Assembly: GCF_010726085.1 (NCBI RefSeq)
Contig: NZ_AP022560.1
Span: forward strand, 2,728,001-2,792,000
DNA length: 64,000 bases
DNA from: Mycolicibacterium moriokaense
GTDB taxonomy: Bacteria > Actinomycetota > Actinomycetes > Mycobacteriales > Mycobacteriaceae
Direction of reading: 5' to 3'
Shown here: positions 41,272 through 50,000 of the stretch, one piece after another
How the letters are laid out: each line of letters begins with the position of its first letter
Numbering within the stretch: the first letter of the stretch is position 1
Made by a program: the position numbers and the translations under genes
Notes under the pieces: generated by a model
The model's input: the letters and a program-made list of their open reading frames with translations, nothing else
Told to the model about the DNA's origin: nothing
The model's database searches: none

Positions 41272-42947
41272 CGCAAATCCGCCTCGTCTGCTCGTAGCGC
41301 CCACGTAGCGAAACGCTCGCCGTCCTCACGTTGTTTCACGAAGTTCCGAACAACGCGGTCGATGTAGTCACCCAGCTCGCTCGACAGCACCTTGTGCTGG
41401 CGCAGTTTGCGGCCGAACCCGCTGTCCAGGCCCAGGCTGCCGCCGAGGTGTACCTGGAAGCCCTCCTCAGGGCCGTTGCCTTCGTCGACCATCTGCCCCT
41501 TGAAGCCGATGTCGGCGACCTGGATACGCGCGCATGAGTTCGGGCATCCGTTGATGTTGATCGTGATCGGCACGTCGAGCTGCGCGTTGATGTCCTCCAG
41601 CCGCTTCTCCAACTCAGGCACCAGGACCTGCGAGCGCTTGCGCGTCTCGGCGAAGGACAGTTTGCAGAACTCGATACCCGTGCAGGCCATCAGGTTGCGG
41701 CGCCAGTGCGACGGCGTCGACGGCAGGCCGATGGCGTCCAGGCCGGCGCGCAGCTCGTCGAGCTTGTCGTCGGGGACGTCGAGGATGACCAGCTTCTGAT
41801 ATGGGGTGAAGCGGATGCGATCCGAACCGGCGGCCTCGGCCAGATCCGCGACCTGGGTCAGGATGGTGCCGGAGACCCGGCCTGCGATCGGAGATACGCC
41901 GACCGCGTTGAGGCCGTTCTTGAGCTTCTGCACGCCGACGTGGTCGATCGGATGCTTCACGGGAGTGGGTGCGGGTCCGTCAATCAAGGGCCGCTTCAGG
42001 TACTCGGTTTCGAGTACTTCCCTGAATTTCTCAATGCCCCAGTCTTTGATCAGGAACTTCAACCGTGCCTTGGACCGCAGACGCCGGTAGCCATAGTCGC
42101 GGAAGATCGAGACGACGGCCTCCCAGACGTCGGGCACCTCGTCGAGCGGCACCCAGACGCCGACCCGCTGAGCCAGCATCGGGTTGGTCGACAGGCCGCC
42201 GCCCACCCACAGGTCCAGACCAGGACCGTGTTCGGGATGCTCGACGCCGACGAATGCGACGTCGTTGACCTCGTGCACCACGTCCTGCAGACCTGAGATT
42301 GCGGTCTTGAACTTGCGCGGCAGGTTCGAGTACTCGGGCTTGCCGATGTAGCGCTTGACGATCTCGTTGATCGCGGGCGTCGCGTCGAGCACCTCGTCAA
42401 GCGACTCACCGGCCAGCGGCGAGCCGAGCACCACACGCGGGCAGTCGCCGCACGCCTCGGTGGTCTGCAGGCCGACGGCGTCGAGGCGCTTCCAGATCTC
42501 CGGCATGTTCTCGACCTCGACCCAGTGGTACTGGACGTTCTCGCGGTCGGAGATGTCGGCGGTGTCGCGGGCGAACTCGGTCGAGATCCCGCCGAGCGTG
42601 CGCAGGGCGGCCGCGCTGAGCGCACCGCCGTCGCAGCGGACCCGCAACATGAAGTAGGAGTCCTCAAGCATGTCGGTGTTGTCGTCGCCGGTCCAGGTGC
42701 CGTCGTACCCGGGCTTGCGCTGGGTGTACAGCCCCCACCAGCGGAAACGGCCACGCAAGTCGCCCTTGTCGATGCTGTCGAAGCCGTTCTTGGCGTAGAT
42801 GTTCTCGATGCGTGCGCGCACGTTGAGCGGGTTGTCGTCCTTCTTGGACTGCTCGTTCGGGTTCAGGGGCTCGCGGTAGCCGAGCGCCCACTGGCCCTCG
42901 CCGCGGGGACGCTTGACCGGCTTGGGCTTCGATTCGGCTGTGGTCAT
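41268..42947 (-). CDS. sirA: Ferredoxin-dependent sulfite reductase SirA (NirA family)
   Basis: From ATG 42947, with GGAGGA upstream, the protein has 559 aa. ACTGIEFCKLSF and NGCPNSCARIQ supply the four Cys ligands (C-x5-C and C-x3-C) of the coupled 4Fe-4S/siroheme centre. HWVEVENMPEIWKRLDAVGLQTTEACGDCPR and RLRSKARLKFLIKDWG are usual for mycobacterial SirA/NirA. It reduces sulfite to sulfide using ferredoxin. It heads the sirA-cysH-che1 operon, transcribed from a promoter at about 43,135 behind a Cys-rich leader ORF. The frame could start at 42986 but that lacks a ribosome site. Confidence 0.95.
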   Translation of the reverse strand: MTTAESKPKPVKRPRGEGQWALGYREPLNPNEQSKKDDNPLNVRARIENIYAKNGFDSIDKGDLRGRFRWWGLYTQRKPGYDGTWTGDDNTDMLEDSYFMLRVRCDGGALSAAALRTLGGISTEFARDTADISDRENVQYHWVEVENMPEIWKRLDAVGLQTTEACGDCPRVVLGSPLAGESLDEVLDATPAINEIVKRYIGKPEYSNLPRKFKTAISGLQDVVHEVNDVAFVGVEHPEHGPGLDLWVGGGLSTNPMLAQRVGVWVPLDEVPDVWEAVVSIFRDYGYRRLRSKARLKFLIKDWGIEKFREVLETEYLKRPLIDGPAPTPVKHPIDHVGVQKLKNGLNAVGVSPIAGRVSGTILTQVADLAEAAGSDRIRFTPYQKLVILDVPDDKLDELRAGLDAIGLPSTPSHWRRNLMACTGIEFCKLSFAETRKRSQVLVPELEKRLEDINAQLDVPITININGCPNSCARIQVADIGFKGQMVDEGNGPEEGFQVHLGGSLGLDSGFGRKLRQHKVLSSELGDYIDRVVRNFVKQREDGERFATWALRADEADLR

Positions 42948-43062
42948 GTGGTTGGCTCCTCCGTGGAGCCGGATCGCGCATGTCACCGGTGGGCTGACCG
43001 GCGGCGCAGATCCGGCGGCCAGCTAAAAGTTGGTGGTGGGCTGGGGTCCGAGAATCAGCGCG

Positions 43063-43116
43063 TCAGGGCAGACAACAACACGTACAAACGCGCTTGAAGT
43101 CCACATGACGCCGCAT
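43063..43116 (-). CDS. Polycysteine leader peptide before sirA (17 aa)
   Basis: ATG 43116 gives MRRHVDFKRVCTCCCLP and TGA at 43063-43065, with Cys codons at residues 11, 13, 14 and 15. A GTG immediately before the ATG is in frame and could be the real start. TATCCT (43135-43140) is a likely -10 box, so the start lies close to the 5' end of the mRNA. It is 115 bases upstream of sirA. Conserved Cys-rich leader ORFs before this gene are known in mycobacteria, where they attenuate the operon when cysteine is abundant. Confidence 0.85.
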   Translation of the reverse strand: MRRHVDFKRVCTCCCLP

Positions 43117-43253
43117 CACCAGCGAGACGCGGTGAGGATAGGTGCGGCCGGACTTCACGCCCGCAATTGTGCCATGGGCAGCGACGAATGCCCTAACCGG
43201 GCCAGATTTGTGCTCACGGTGAGCGAAACCCACGATCTGGGAAACTGGGCTGC

Positions 43254-44435
43254 ATGACAGTCCGGACCGCGGGGACACGCGAGCTGCCTGACCTGGCGCT
43301 CACGCCGGGCCGCGCGTTCGGCATCTATATCCATGTGCCGTTCTGCGTCACCCGATGCGGCTACTGCGACTTCAACACCTATACCCCGTCCGAGCTGGGC
43401 GGCGCCAATCCCGACAGCTGGCTGGCGGCCCTGCGCGCCGAGCTGGCCCTGGCCGCCGATCGGCTGGGGTCCGCCCGGCCCGAGGTCGACACCGTGTTCG
43501 TCGGCGGTGGTACCCCGTCGATGCTCGGTGGGCAGGGTCTGGCGTCGGTGCTCGACGCTGTCCGCAGCCACTTCACCCTGGCCGCCGACGCCGAGGTCAC
43601 GACTGAGGCCAACCCGGAATCCACCTCACCGCAGCTCTTCGAGCAGCTGTGCACGGCCGGGTTCACCCGGGTGTCGCTCGGGATGCAGTCGGTGGCACCG
43701 CATGTGCTGGCGGTGCTGGACCGGGTGCACTCGCCGGGCCGGGCGCTCGACGCGGCGCGTGATGCCCGCGCGGCGGGCTTTGACCACGTCAACCTCGACC
43801 TCATCTATGGGACGCCGGGGGAGACCGATGATGACCTGCGGCGTTCGGTGGATGCCGCGATCGAGGCCCAGGTCGACCACGTGTCGGCCTACGCGCTGGT
43901 CGTGGAGGACGGGACGGCGCTGGCTCGCCGGGTGCGCCGGGGCGAGATCAGCGCCCCCGACAACGACGTGCTCGCGCACCGCTACGAGCTGATCGATGCG
44001 CGGCTGTGCGCGGCCGGTCTGGGTTGGTACGAGGTGTCCAACTGGTGCCTGCCCGGCGGCGAGTGCCGACACAACATCGGCTACTGGAACGGCGGCGAAT
44101 GGTGGGGTGCCGGGCCGGGCGCGCACGGCTATGTCGGCGCGACACGATGGTGGAATGTCAAGCACCCCAACGCTTATGCGCATGCGTTGGCCGAAGGCGT
44201 GCTGCCGGTCGCCGACTTCGAGCAGCTGGACTCCGGCGCGCAGCACACCGAGGACGTGATGTTGCGGGTGAGGCTGCGCGACGGGCTGCCGCTGGCGGCC
44301 TTGAACGATGCCGAGCGGCGTCGGGCGCAGACCGTGATCGAGGACGGGCTGCTGACCCGCGACGGTGACCGTCTGATCCTCACCGACCCGGGTCGGCTGT
44401 TGGCCGACGCGGTGGTCCGGACTCTCCTTGATTAG
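43254..44435 (+). CDS. hemW: Radical SAM coproporphyrinogen III oxidase-like protein (HemW/HemN family)
   Basis: The 393-aa protein has GIYIHVPFCVTRCGYCDFNTY with the radical-SAM Cx3Cx2C cluster motif, followed by VFVGGGTPSML (SAM-binding GGTP), and RRGEISAPDNDVLAHRYELIDARL and NIGYWNGGEWWGAGPGAHGY at the C-terminal part. Its length and the lack of the N-terminal extension fit HemW, a heme chaperone, better than true HemN. It diverges from the sirA operon. This gene order (hemN beside nirA/sirA) is conserved in M. tuberculosis, where it is annotated hemN. Confidence 0.88.
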   Translation: MTVRTAGTRELPDLALTPGRAFGIYIHVPFCVTRCGYCDFNTYTPSELGGANPDSWLAALRAELALAADRLGSARPEVDTVFVGGGTPSMLGGQGLASVLDAVRSHFTLAADAEVTTEANPESTSPQLFEQLCTAGFTRVSLGMQSVAPHVLAVLDRVHSPGRALDAARDARAAGFDHVNLDLIYGTPGETDDDLRRSVDAAIEAQVDHVSAYALVVEDGTALARRVRRGEISAPDNDVLAHRYELIDARLCAAGLGWYEVSNWCLPGGECRHNIGYWNGGEWWGAGPGAHGYVGATRWWNVKHPNAYAHALAEGVLPVADFEQLDSGAQHTEDVMLRVRLRDGLPLAALNDAERRRAQTVIEDGLLTRDGDRLILTDPGRLLADAVVRTLLD

Positions 44436-44486
44436 CGGGGGTTCCGGCACCTAGTGTGCGGTTAGCCGCGTTTGCGATTGCCAGTG

Positions 44487-44511
44487 AACGTTTTTGCGGT
44501 GGTCATCCGTT
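44487..44511 (+). promoter_or_regulatory. ECF-sigma-type promoter before the sigma factor gene
   Basis: GTGAAC (AAC at 44487-44489), followed after 18 bases by CGTT (44508-44511), matches the common ECF promoter form (AAC in -35, CGTT in -10). It lies about 50 bases before the sigma factor ATG, so autoregulation is likely. Confidence 0.5.
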
Positions 44512-44559
44512 GTATGTGCGACGACGACGGAAAGCGAGGCACACGCGGGTGTATCGGAC

Positions 44560-45075
44560 ATGACTGATCCTGATCAAGCCGCGGTACTGCGAGCGATCCA
44601 CGACGCCCATAGCCAGGATCTGCTGCGCTATGTACTGCGCTTGACGAGGGGTGACATGCCGTTCGCGGAGGACGTGGTGCAGGAGTCGCTGCTGCGGCTC
44701 TGGCGAAAGCCGGAGATTCTCGAGCAGCCGAGCGAATCGGCGCGCGCGTGGCTCTTCACCGTCGCCCGCAACCTCGTCATCGACGACCGGCGCAGCGCCC
44801 GCTACACCCGCGAACTACAGAGCGACACCCTGCCGGAGCGGCCGTCGCTGGACGCGATCGGACCCGCGGTCGACAAGTGGGTGCTCGCCGACGCGCTCAA
44901 GTCGCTGTCGGCAGACCATCGCAACGCCATCGTGCGCGCGTACTACCTCGGCCAGACCGTGGCCGACATCGCCGCCCACGAACAGGTTCCCGAGGGCACC
45001 ATCAAATCCAGACTTCACTACGCGCTGCGCGCGTTACGAATTGCGTTGCAGGAAAGGGGGGTTGCTCGTGACTGA
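44560..45075 (+). CDS. ECF-type RNA polymerase sigma factor
   Basis: From ATG 44560 the protein has 171 aa. Region 2 reads LLRYVLRLTRGDMPFAEDVVQESLLRLWRKPEIL...ARAWLFTVARNLVIDDRRSARY, and region 4 reads LADALKSLSADHRNAIVRAYYLGQTVADIAAHEQVPEGTIKSRLHYALRAL, the standard two-domain ECF set. The open frame begins at 44494 but would overlap the promoter. It overlaps the anti-sigma gene by eight bases. The grouping resembles SigK/SigL-type mycobacterial ECF factors; I cannot settle which. Confidence 0.9.
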   Translation: MTDPDQAAVLRAIHDAHSQDLLRYVLRLTRGDMPFAEDVVQESLLRLWRKPEILEQPSESARAWLFTVARNLVIDDRRSARYTRELQSDTLPERPSLDAIGPAVDKWVLADALKSLSADHRNAIVRAYYLGQTVADIAAHEQVPEGTIKSRLHYALRALRIALQERGVARD

Positions 45076-45775
45076 CGAACGACCCGACGACGACGTCGCC
45101 GAATGGGACGCCGCCTATGTGCTCGGCGCGCTGAATCTGGAGGATCGGCGCACCTTCGAGAACTATCTCGCCGCGAACCCGGAGCGGAACGCCGAGCTCG
45201 ACGAGATCGCCGCGATGCCAGACATTCTCAGCGTCCTCAGCCGCGATGAGGCGCTCGCGTTGACCGACATCGTCGACAGCCCCGCGGAGGTACCCCGCGG
45301 TGACAACGTCGCGTCGCTGGCTTACGCGGCGGCGGCGGCACGACAGCGGCGCTCGCGGCGCACCGGACTGGCCGTGTTCGTCGCGGCCGCCGCGACGTTG
45401 GCGATCATCGGCGGTGTCGTCGGCGCGACGGTCTTCCCGCGCACGACTGGGACCGTGCAGACGGTGGCGATGGCGCCAATGCAGCCAGGAGCCCGCGAGG
45501 GCCTGACCGCCGAGCTCGCCGTCACGGAGAAGAAGTGGGGCACCGAGCTGCACTGGGCCTGCCAGTACACCAAGCCCTGGTCGCGTGACGTCACGAGCTA
45601 CGACATCGTCGTGACGACCAAGGACGGGGCGCAGACGACCGTCGGTTCCTGGCGGCCGGCGGGCGACGAGGCCACCGGGTTGTCGGCGGCCACGAGCATC
45701 CCCACCTCGGACATCCGCAGCGTCGACATCCGGGTGTCGGGCACCGACGAGCCGCTGGCGGTCAAGACCCTGTAG
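45068..45775 (+). CDS. Anti-sigma factor, RskA-like, single-span membrane protein
   Basis: GTG 45068 gives 235 aa. The N-terminal cytoplasmic part (DVAEWDAAYVLGALNLEDRRTFENYLAANPERNAELDEI) has the anti-sigma fold, but the HxxxCxxC zinc site found in many ECF anti-sigmas is absent. A transmembrane helix at about residues 99-121 (RTGLAVFVAAAATLAIIGGVVGATVF) is followed by an extracytoplasmic RskA-like domain with WGTELHWACQYTKPW. It should hold the sigma factor at the membrane until proteolysis. Zinc-free design fits regulated intramembrane proteolysis rather than a redox switch. Confidence 0.85.
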   Translation: MTDERPDDDVAEWDAAYVLGALNLEDRRTFENYLAANPERNAELDEIAAMPDILSVLSRDEALALTDIVDSPAEVPRGDNVASLAYAAAAARQRRSRRTGLAVFVAAAATLAIIGGVVGATVFPRTTGTVQTVAMAPMQPGAREGLTAELAVTEKKWGTELHWACQYTKPWSRDVTSYDIVVTTKDGAQTTVGSWRPAGDEATGLSAATSIPTSDIRSVDIRVSGTDEPLAVKTL

Positions 45776-45820
45776 GCCCGCTGCCGCGAAAATGACTACC
45801 GCGCAAGCACTTCCAAACGT

Positions 45821-45839
45821 GACGGGTGTCACGCCCGTC
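45821..45839 (+). terminator. Hairpin after the anti-sigma gene
   Basis: GACGGG-TGTCACG-CCCGTC is a 6-bp stem with a 7-base loop, 46 bases after the anti-sigma stop and before the unusual small-ORF chain. It has no T tract. It may mark the end of the sigma operon. Confidence 0.35.
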
Positions 45840-45900
45840 GTCGCCGCGTAGCCAGAGCGTAGGCCTCAAAAAGTGGGGCGGGTGTGCCAGGATGGCCGCC

Positions 45901-46197
45901 ATGACCTCAGATTTGTTAGGTAAGGCTATCCTCCTCGCTAGTGTTGCGGCTGAGGCGGGCCGTTTGGAGGCCCGGTTGCGGTTGGCGGCTATTGAGAAGT
46001 GGGTGCGTTGCATGACTGCGCTCGCTGTTATCGCAATCATCGTGGGCTGCCTGCCCATCGTTGCCGGGGCGGTCTACATGTTCCTGATAGGCCCTGGGGC
46101 GTTCATTGGGGCGCTGGTGACATGCGTGATTGTGGCTGGCGGTCTGGCCGCCGCGATTTGGGGTTTGTCCGTTCTCACTCTGGCAGGTGCGTCATGA
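45901..46197 (+). CDS. Small two-span membrane protein, first gene of an unusual chain
   Basis: The 98-aa protein has a short amphipathic start (MTSDLLGKAILLASVAAEAGRLEARLRLAAIEKW) and two hydrophobic spans (about residues 37-62 and 66-93). ATG 45901 has AGGA eight bases before it; ATG 45892 adds three residues. Codon choice (TTG, GGT, GTT, GCT) is less GC-rich at third positions than in its neighbours, pointing to foreign origin. It begins a run of four ORFs linked by overlapping stops and starts. A holin-like or phage-accessory role is possible; I recognise no family. Confidence 0.6.
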   Translation: MTSDLLGKAILLASVAAEAGRLEARLRLAAIEKWVRCMTALAVIAIIVGCLPIVAGAVYMFLIGPGAFIGALVTCVIVAGGLAAAIWGLSVLTLAGAS

Positions 46198-46364
46198 CTA
46201 CTTCAACGGTGCCGTCGATTCGTTTTGTTGATCAGTTCACTGGTCGGGTTGCTCGAAGGTTTCCGTCCAGGTGTGAGGTATGCGGAATAAACCGAGTATT
46301 CACCGATGCGGTGCGGCGACTGAAGTTTGAGCTTTTGCATGAGGGCCACGGAGGGAAGTGCTGA
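46194..46364 (+). CDS. Small protein with a Cys pair (56 aa)
   Basis: The start overlaps the previous stop (ATGA at 46194-46197). The sequence contains FPSRCEVCGINRVFTDAVRRLKFELLHEG, with one CxxC pair and a C-terminal Cys that could help bind a metal. No family recognised. Codon usage is again more AT-tolerant than the host genes on either side, consistent with a mobile or phage source. Confidence 0.55.
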   Translation: MTTSTVPSIRFVDQFTGRVARRFPSRCEVCGINRVFTDAVRRLKFELLHEGHGGKC

Positions 46365-46921
46365 TGACCAGGGCCGCAGAAGTAGATGCGTATTTCCTTC
46401 CCGGCGTTTGCTTTGAACTGAACGGTGAGGTTGTTCCCGCCCGTGAACTCAGCTGGGCGATGTTCGCGTCATGCGGGTGCGTGTCGGGGATGCGCGTGAT
46501 GACAGTCGACACCGTCACGCTCGACGATGCCTGGAAGCAGATGTCGGGCAACGCCCAGATGATTAAGCGGGACAAGGAACGTGGCTTTGACATCAGATTG
46601 GTGAAGCATCGGGAGATACCGTTCGATGACTGCCCGCACAGCCCGAAGTGGGGCTTCATGCCGCCACCGGTTCCGCCCGGGGACTCATGGGCCGCGAACC
46701 GTACTGGGCGTGTGCTGCATCTAGTTCCACTGACCGCGGCCGAGGACGACAGCGTCATCGACTGGGCTGAAGACGATGGTAGTTGGAGCCTCAAGGCAAG
46801 CAGTTTGTGCGGGAAGGCGACTGAGGCGGTTCGGGTCTGGTCGAAGAAGTGGTACCGGCTCGACGGCAAGGTTGAGTGCTCGCGGTGCGTGAAGCCGGCC
46901 GAAGCGCAGGCGCTCCTATGA
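46364..46921 (+). CDS. Hypothetical protein with Cys pairs (185 aa), phage-like
   Basis: ATG 46364 overlaps the previous stop (TGATG). The protein has VDAYFLPGVCFELNGEVVPARELSWAMFASCGCVSGM at the N-terminus, MIKRDKERGFDIRLVKHREIPFDDCPHSPKWG in the middle and SSLCGKATEAVRVWSKKWYRLDGKVECSRCVKPAEAQALL at the end. The last part, with a Cys pair and a repeated basic/aromatic pattern, looks like a small metal-binding module seen in mycobacteriophage hypothetical proteins; this is an impression, not an assignment. Confidence 0.6.
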   Translation: MTRAAEVDAYFLPGVCFELNGEVVPARELSWAMFASCGCVSGMRVMTVDTVTLDDAWKQMSGNAQMIKRDKERGFDIRLVKHREIPFDDCPHSPKWGFMPPPVPPGDSWAANRTGRVLHLVPLTAAEDDSVIDWAEDDGSWSLKASSLCGKATEAVRVWSKKWYRLDGKVECSRCVKPAEAQALL

Positions 46922-47040
46922 CTATTCGTGCGTTTTTGCGTGCTGTTGGTTGGGTTGTGCCTGAACTCATCCCACCCCGACTGCCGTATGGGGTGCCTGT
47001 AGGAGACGACCAGGCTTCCGGAAGTGTGGGGCTTCGTTGA
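46918..47040 (+). CDS. Short ORF (40 aa) ending one base before the PKS start
   Basis: ATG 46918 overlaps the preceding stop (ATGA), and TGA 47038-47040 is one base before the PKS ATG at 47042. The peptide MTIRAFLRAVGWVVPELIPP... is short and unfamiliar. Its main interest is as a link that could carry ribosomes from the small-ORF chain into the PKS gene. It may also be only the untranslated remains of an insertion. Confidence 0.4.
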   Translation: MTIRAFLRAVGWVVPELIPPRLPYGVPVGDDQASGSVGLR

Positions 47041-47041
47041 C

Positions 47042-50000
47042 ATGGCCGCCACGAACGAACCGATCGCGCTCATCGGCATCGGCTGCCGCCTCGGCGGCGG
47101 CATCACCGATCCCGCCCAGTTCTGGACCTTCCTGACCGAGGGCCGAAGCGATGTTCGCGAAGTGCCCGAGGAGCGCTGGGAGCCGTATCTGCGCCGGGAC
47201 CCTCGCAACGCGGCCGTCCTGAAGGAGACCACTCGCTGGGGCACCTTCCTCGACGACCTCGCCGGTTTCGACGCCGAGTTCTTCGGCGTGTCGCCGCGCG
47301 AAGCCGAACTGATGGACCCGCAGCAGCGACTGGCGCTCGAGGTGAGTTGGGAAGCGCTCGAACACGCCGGGGTGCCGCCGCGCACGCTCGCGGGCAGCGA
47401 CACCGCGGTCCTCATGGGTGTCAACTCCGACGACTACGGCAAGTTGATCATGGAGGACCTGCCCGGCATCGAGGCCTGGACCGGGATCGGCACGTCCCTG
47501 TGCGGGATCGCCAACCGCGTGTCACATCTTCTCGACCTCCGCGGACCGAGCGTCGCGCTGGACGCCGCATGTGCCGCGTCGCTGGTCGCGGTGCATCAGG
47601 CATGCCAGATGCTGCGTGCCGGTGAGACGTCGCTGGCCCTGGCGGGTGGTGTCAGCGCGCTGATCGGACCCGGGCTCACCCGGGTACTCGACGAGGCCGG
47701 GGCGACGGCGCCGGACGGGCGGTGTAAGACGTTCGACGCGGACGCCGACGGCTACGGGCGCGGCGAGGGCGCTGCGGTGGTCGTGCTCAAACGTCTGTCC
47801 GACGCGGTGCGCGACGGCGACCGGGTGATCGCGCTCGTGCGCGGCGGAGCGGTGGCCCAGGACGGCCGCACCGTCGGCATCATGTCGCCCAACGGCGACG
47901 CCCAGGCGCACATGTTCGCGCGCGCATGCGAATCGGCGGGCGTGCCACCGCGCAGCGTGGACTTCATCGAGGCGCACGGCACCGGCACGCCGACCGGAGA
48001 CCCCACCGAGGTGCGGGCGCTGGCCTCCGTCTACGGAGTCGATCGGCCTGCCGACGCGCCGTGTCGGATCGGTTCGGTGAAGCCCAACGTCGGCCACCTC
48101 GAGGGCGGCGCGGGCGTGGTCGGTCTCATCAAGGCGGCGCTGGCCCTGCACCACGAGGCCATCCCGCCGACCGCTGGACTGAAAACCCTTACCCCTGCGG
48201 TTGATTGGGCCGCCAGCGGGCTGCGCGTGCCCACCACGGTGGAGCCTTGGCAGCGCGTCGAAGGCACGCCCCGCCGAGCCGCGGTGTGCAGCTACGGCTA
48301 CGGCGGCACGATCGCGCACGTCCTGCTCGAGGAGGCCCCGCCGGCGTCAGCGGTCGATTCGCCGATCGCAACCCCGGGGGTGATACCGATTTCGGCGCGG
48401 TCCTCCGCCCGGCTGTGCACGCAGGCGCGAGCGCTCGCTGACCACCTGCGCGCCGGCGACCACGGACTCCACCGCGTGGCAGCCGCCGCGTGGACGCGCC
48501 GCTTCCACGAGCCGGTCCGGGCTGCCGTGGTGGCCGAGGACATCGACGCTCTGGTGGCCGGGCTCGACGCGCTGGCCGACGATGAGGCCGACCCGTCCGT
48601 CGTGACCGGCCGGGCGCTCGCCGACGGCGCCGTCTGGGTGTTCTCCGGGCACGGGTCGCACTGGTCGGGCATGGGACGTCAGCTGCTCGAACGCGTGCCC
48701 GCGTTCGCCGCGGTCATCGACGCGATCGATCCGGTGTTCGGTGCCGAGTTGGGGTTCAGCGCACGCGACGCGCTGCGCAGCGGTGAGCTCGGCGGCACAG
48801 ACCGGGTGCAGGCGTTGACGTTTGCGATGCAGGTGGGCCTTGCCGCGGTGCTGCGCGAGCGAGGCGTCACACCCGCCGCGGTGATCGGGCACTCGGTCGG
48901 TGAGGTCGCCGCGTGCGTGACGGCAGGCGTGTTCGACCTGACGGTCGGCGCCGCTGTGGCGTGCTACCGCGCCCGTGGCTTCCAGTCGGTGGCGGGCCAG
49001 GGCGCGATGGCCCTGGTGCGACTGCCGTTCTCCGAAGCGGAACGGCGGCTGACTGGACACGGCGACGTGGTTGCGGCCATCAGCGCCTCACCCGCGTCGA
49101 CCGTGGTGTCCGGAAGTGTCGACGCCGTCGAACACGTCTGCCGGGTCTGGACCGACGAGGGCGTGATGGTCCGCCGGGTCAACACCGACGTGGCGTTTCA
49201 CAGCCCGATGATGGACGCGCTGACCGCCGAGCTCGGTCGACTCATCGCGGCGTTGCCAACCCCGTGGCCCGCCGAGATCCCCTTGTACACAACAGCACTG
49301 ATCGATCCGCGCTCAACGGCACCGCGCGATCAGAACTACTGGGTGGCCAATCTGCGCGACCGCGTGCGGTTCGCGGAGGCAGTGACCGCCGCCGCCGAGG
49401 ACGGCCACCGGCTGTTCCTCGAGGTGTCCGCGCATCCGGTGGTCGCGCATTCAATCGTCGAGACGCTGACGCACAGCGGGGTCGACGAGCACGCGGTCGT
49501 CCCGCTGCTGCGCCGCGAGCGCGACGAACTGCACGCGGTGGCCACGGCGGTGGGCACCCTGCACTGCAACGGCGCTCGCGTCCGGCACGGGTTTGACGCG
49601 TCCGCGCCATGGGCCGATGCCTTGCCCGTCACGCAATGGCACCATCGCCGTTTCTGGCGGACGCCGACACCTCCACCCGGTGGCCGCGGTGTGCACGACG
49701 TCGACAGCCACACCCTGCTGGGTGGGCGGATGGACGTGACCGGAGCCGTCGCGTCCACGATGTGGCAGACACGTCTGGACATGAGCACCCGGCCATACCC
49801 GGGCGATCACCCTGTGCAGAACACGGAAATCGTCCCTGCCGCAGTCATTTTGAACACGTTCCTCGGAGCCGTAGCCGATCTGAACACCCGCTCCGACCGG
49901 TCCGGTACCGATCTCGTGGACGTCCGGCTGCGCACTCCCGTCGCCCCCAGTCGTACCCGCGATGTCCAGGTGGTCCTGCAGGACCGCGCTCTGACTCTGT

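Noticed and set aside
41272..41304. Longer cysH start
   Set aside because: It overlaps sirA coding sequence without a ribosome site; GTG 41271 forms the usual GTGA coupling.
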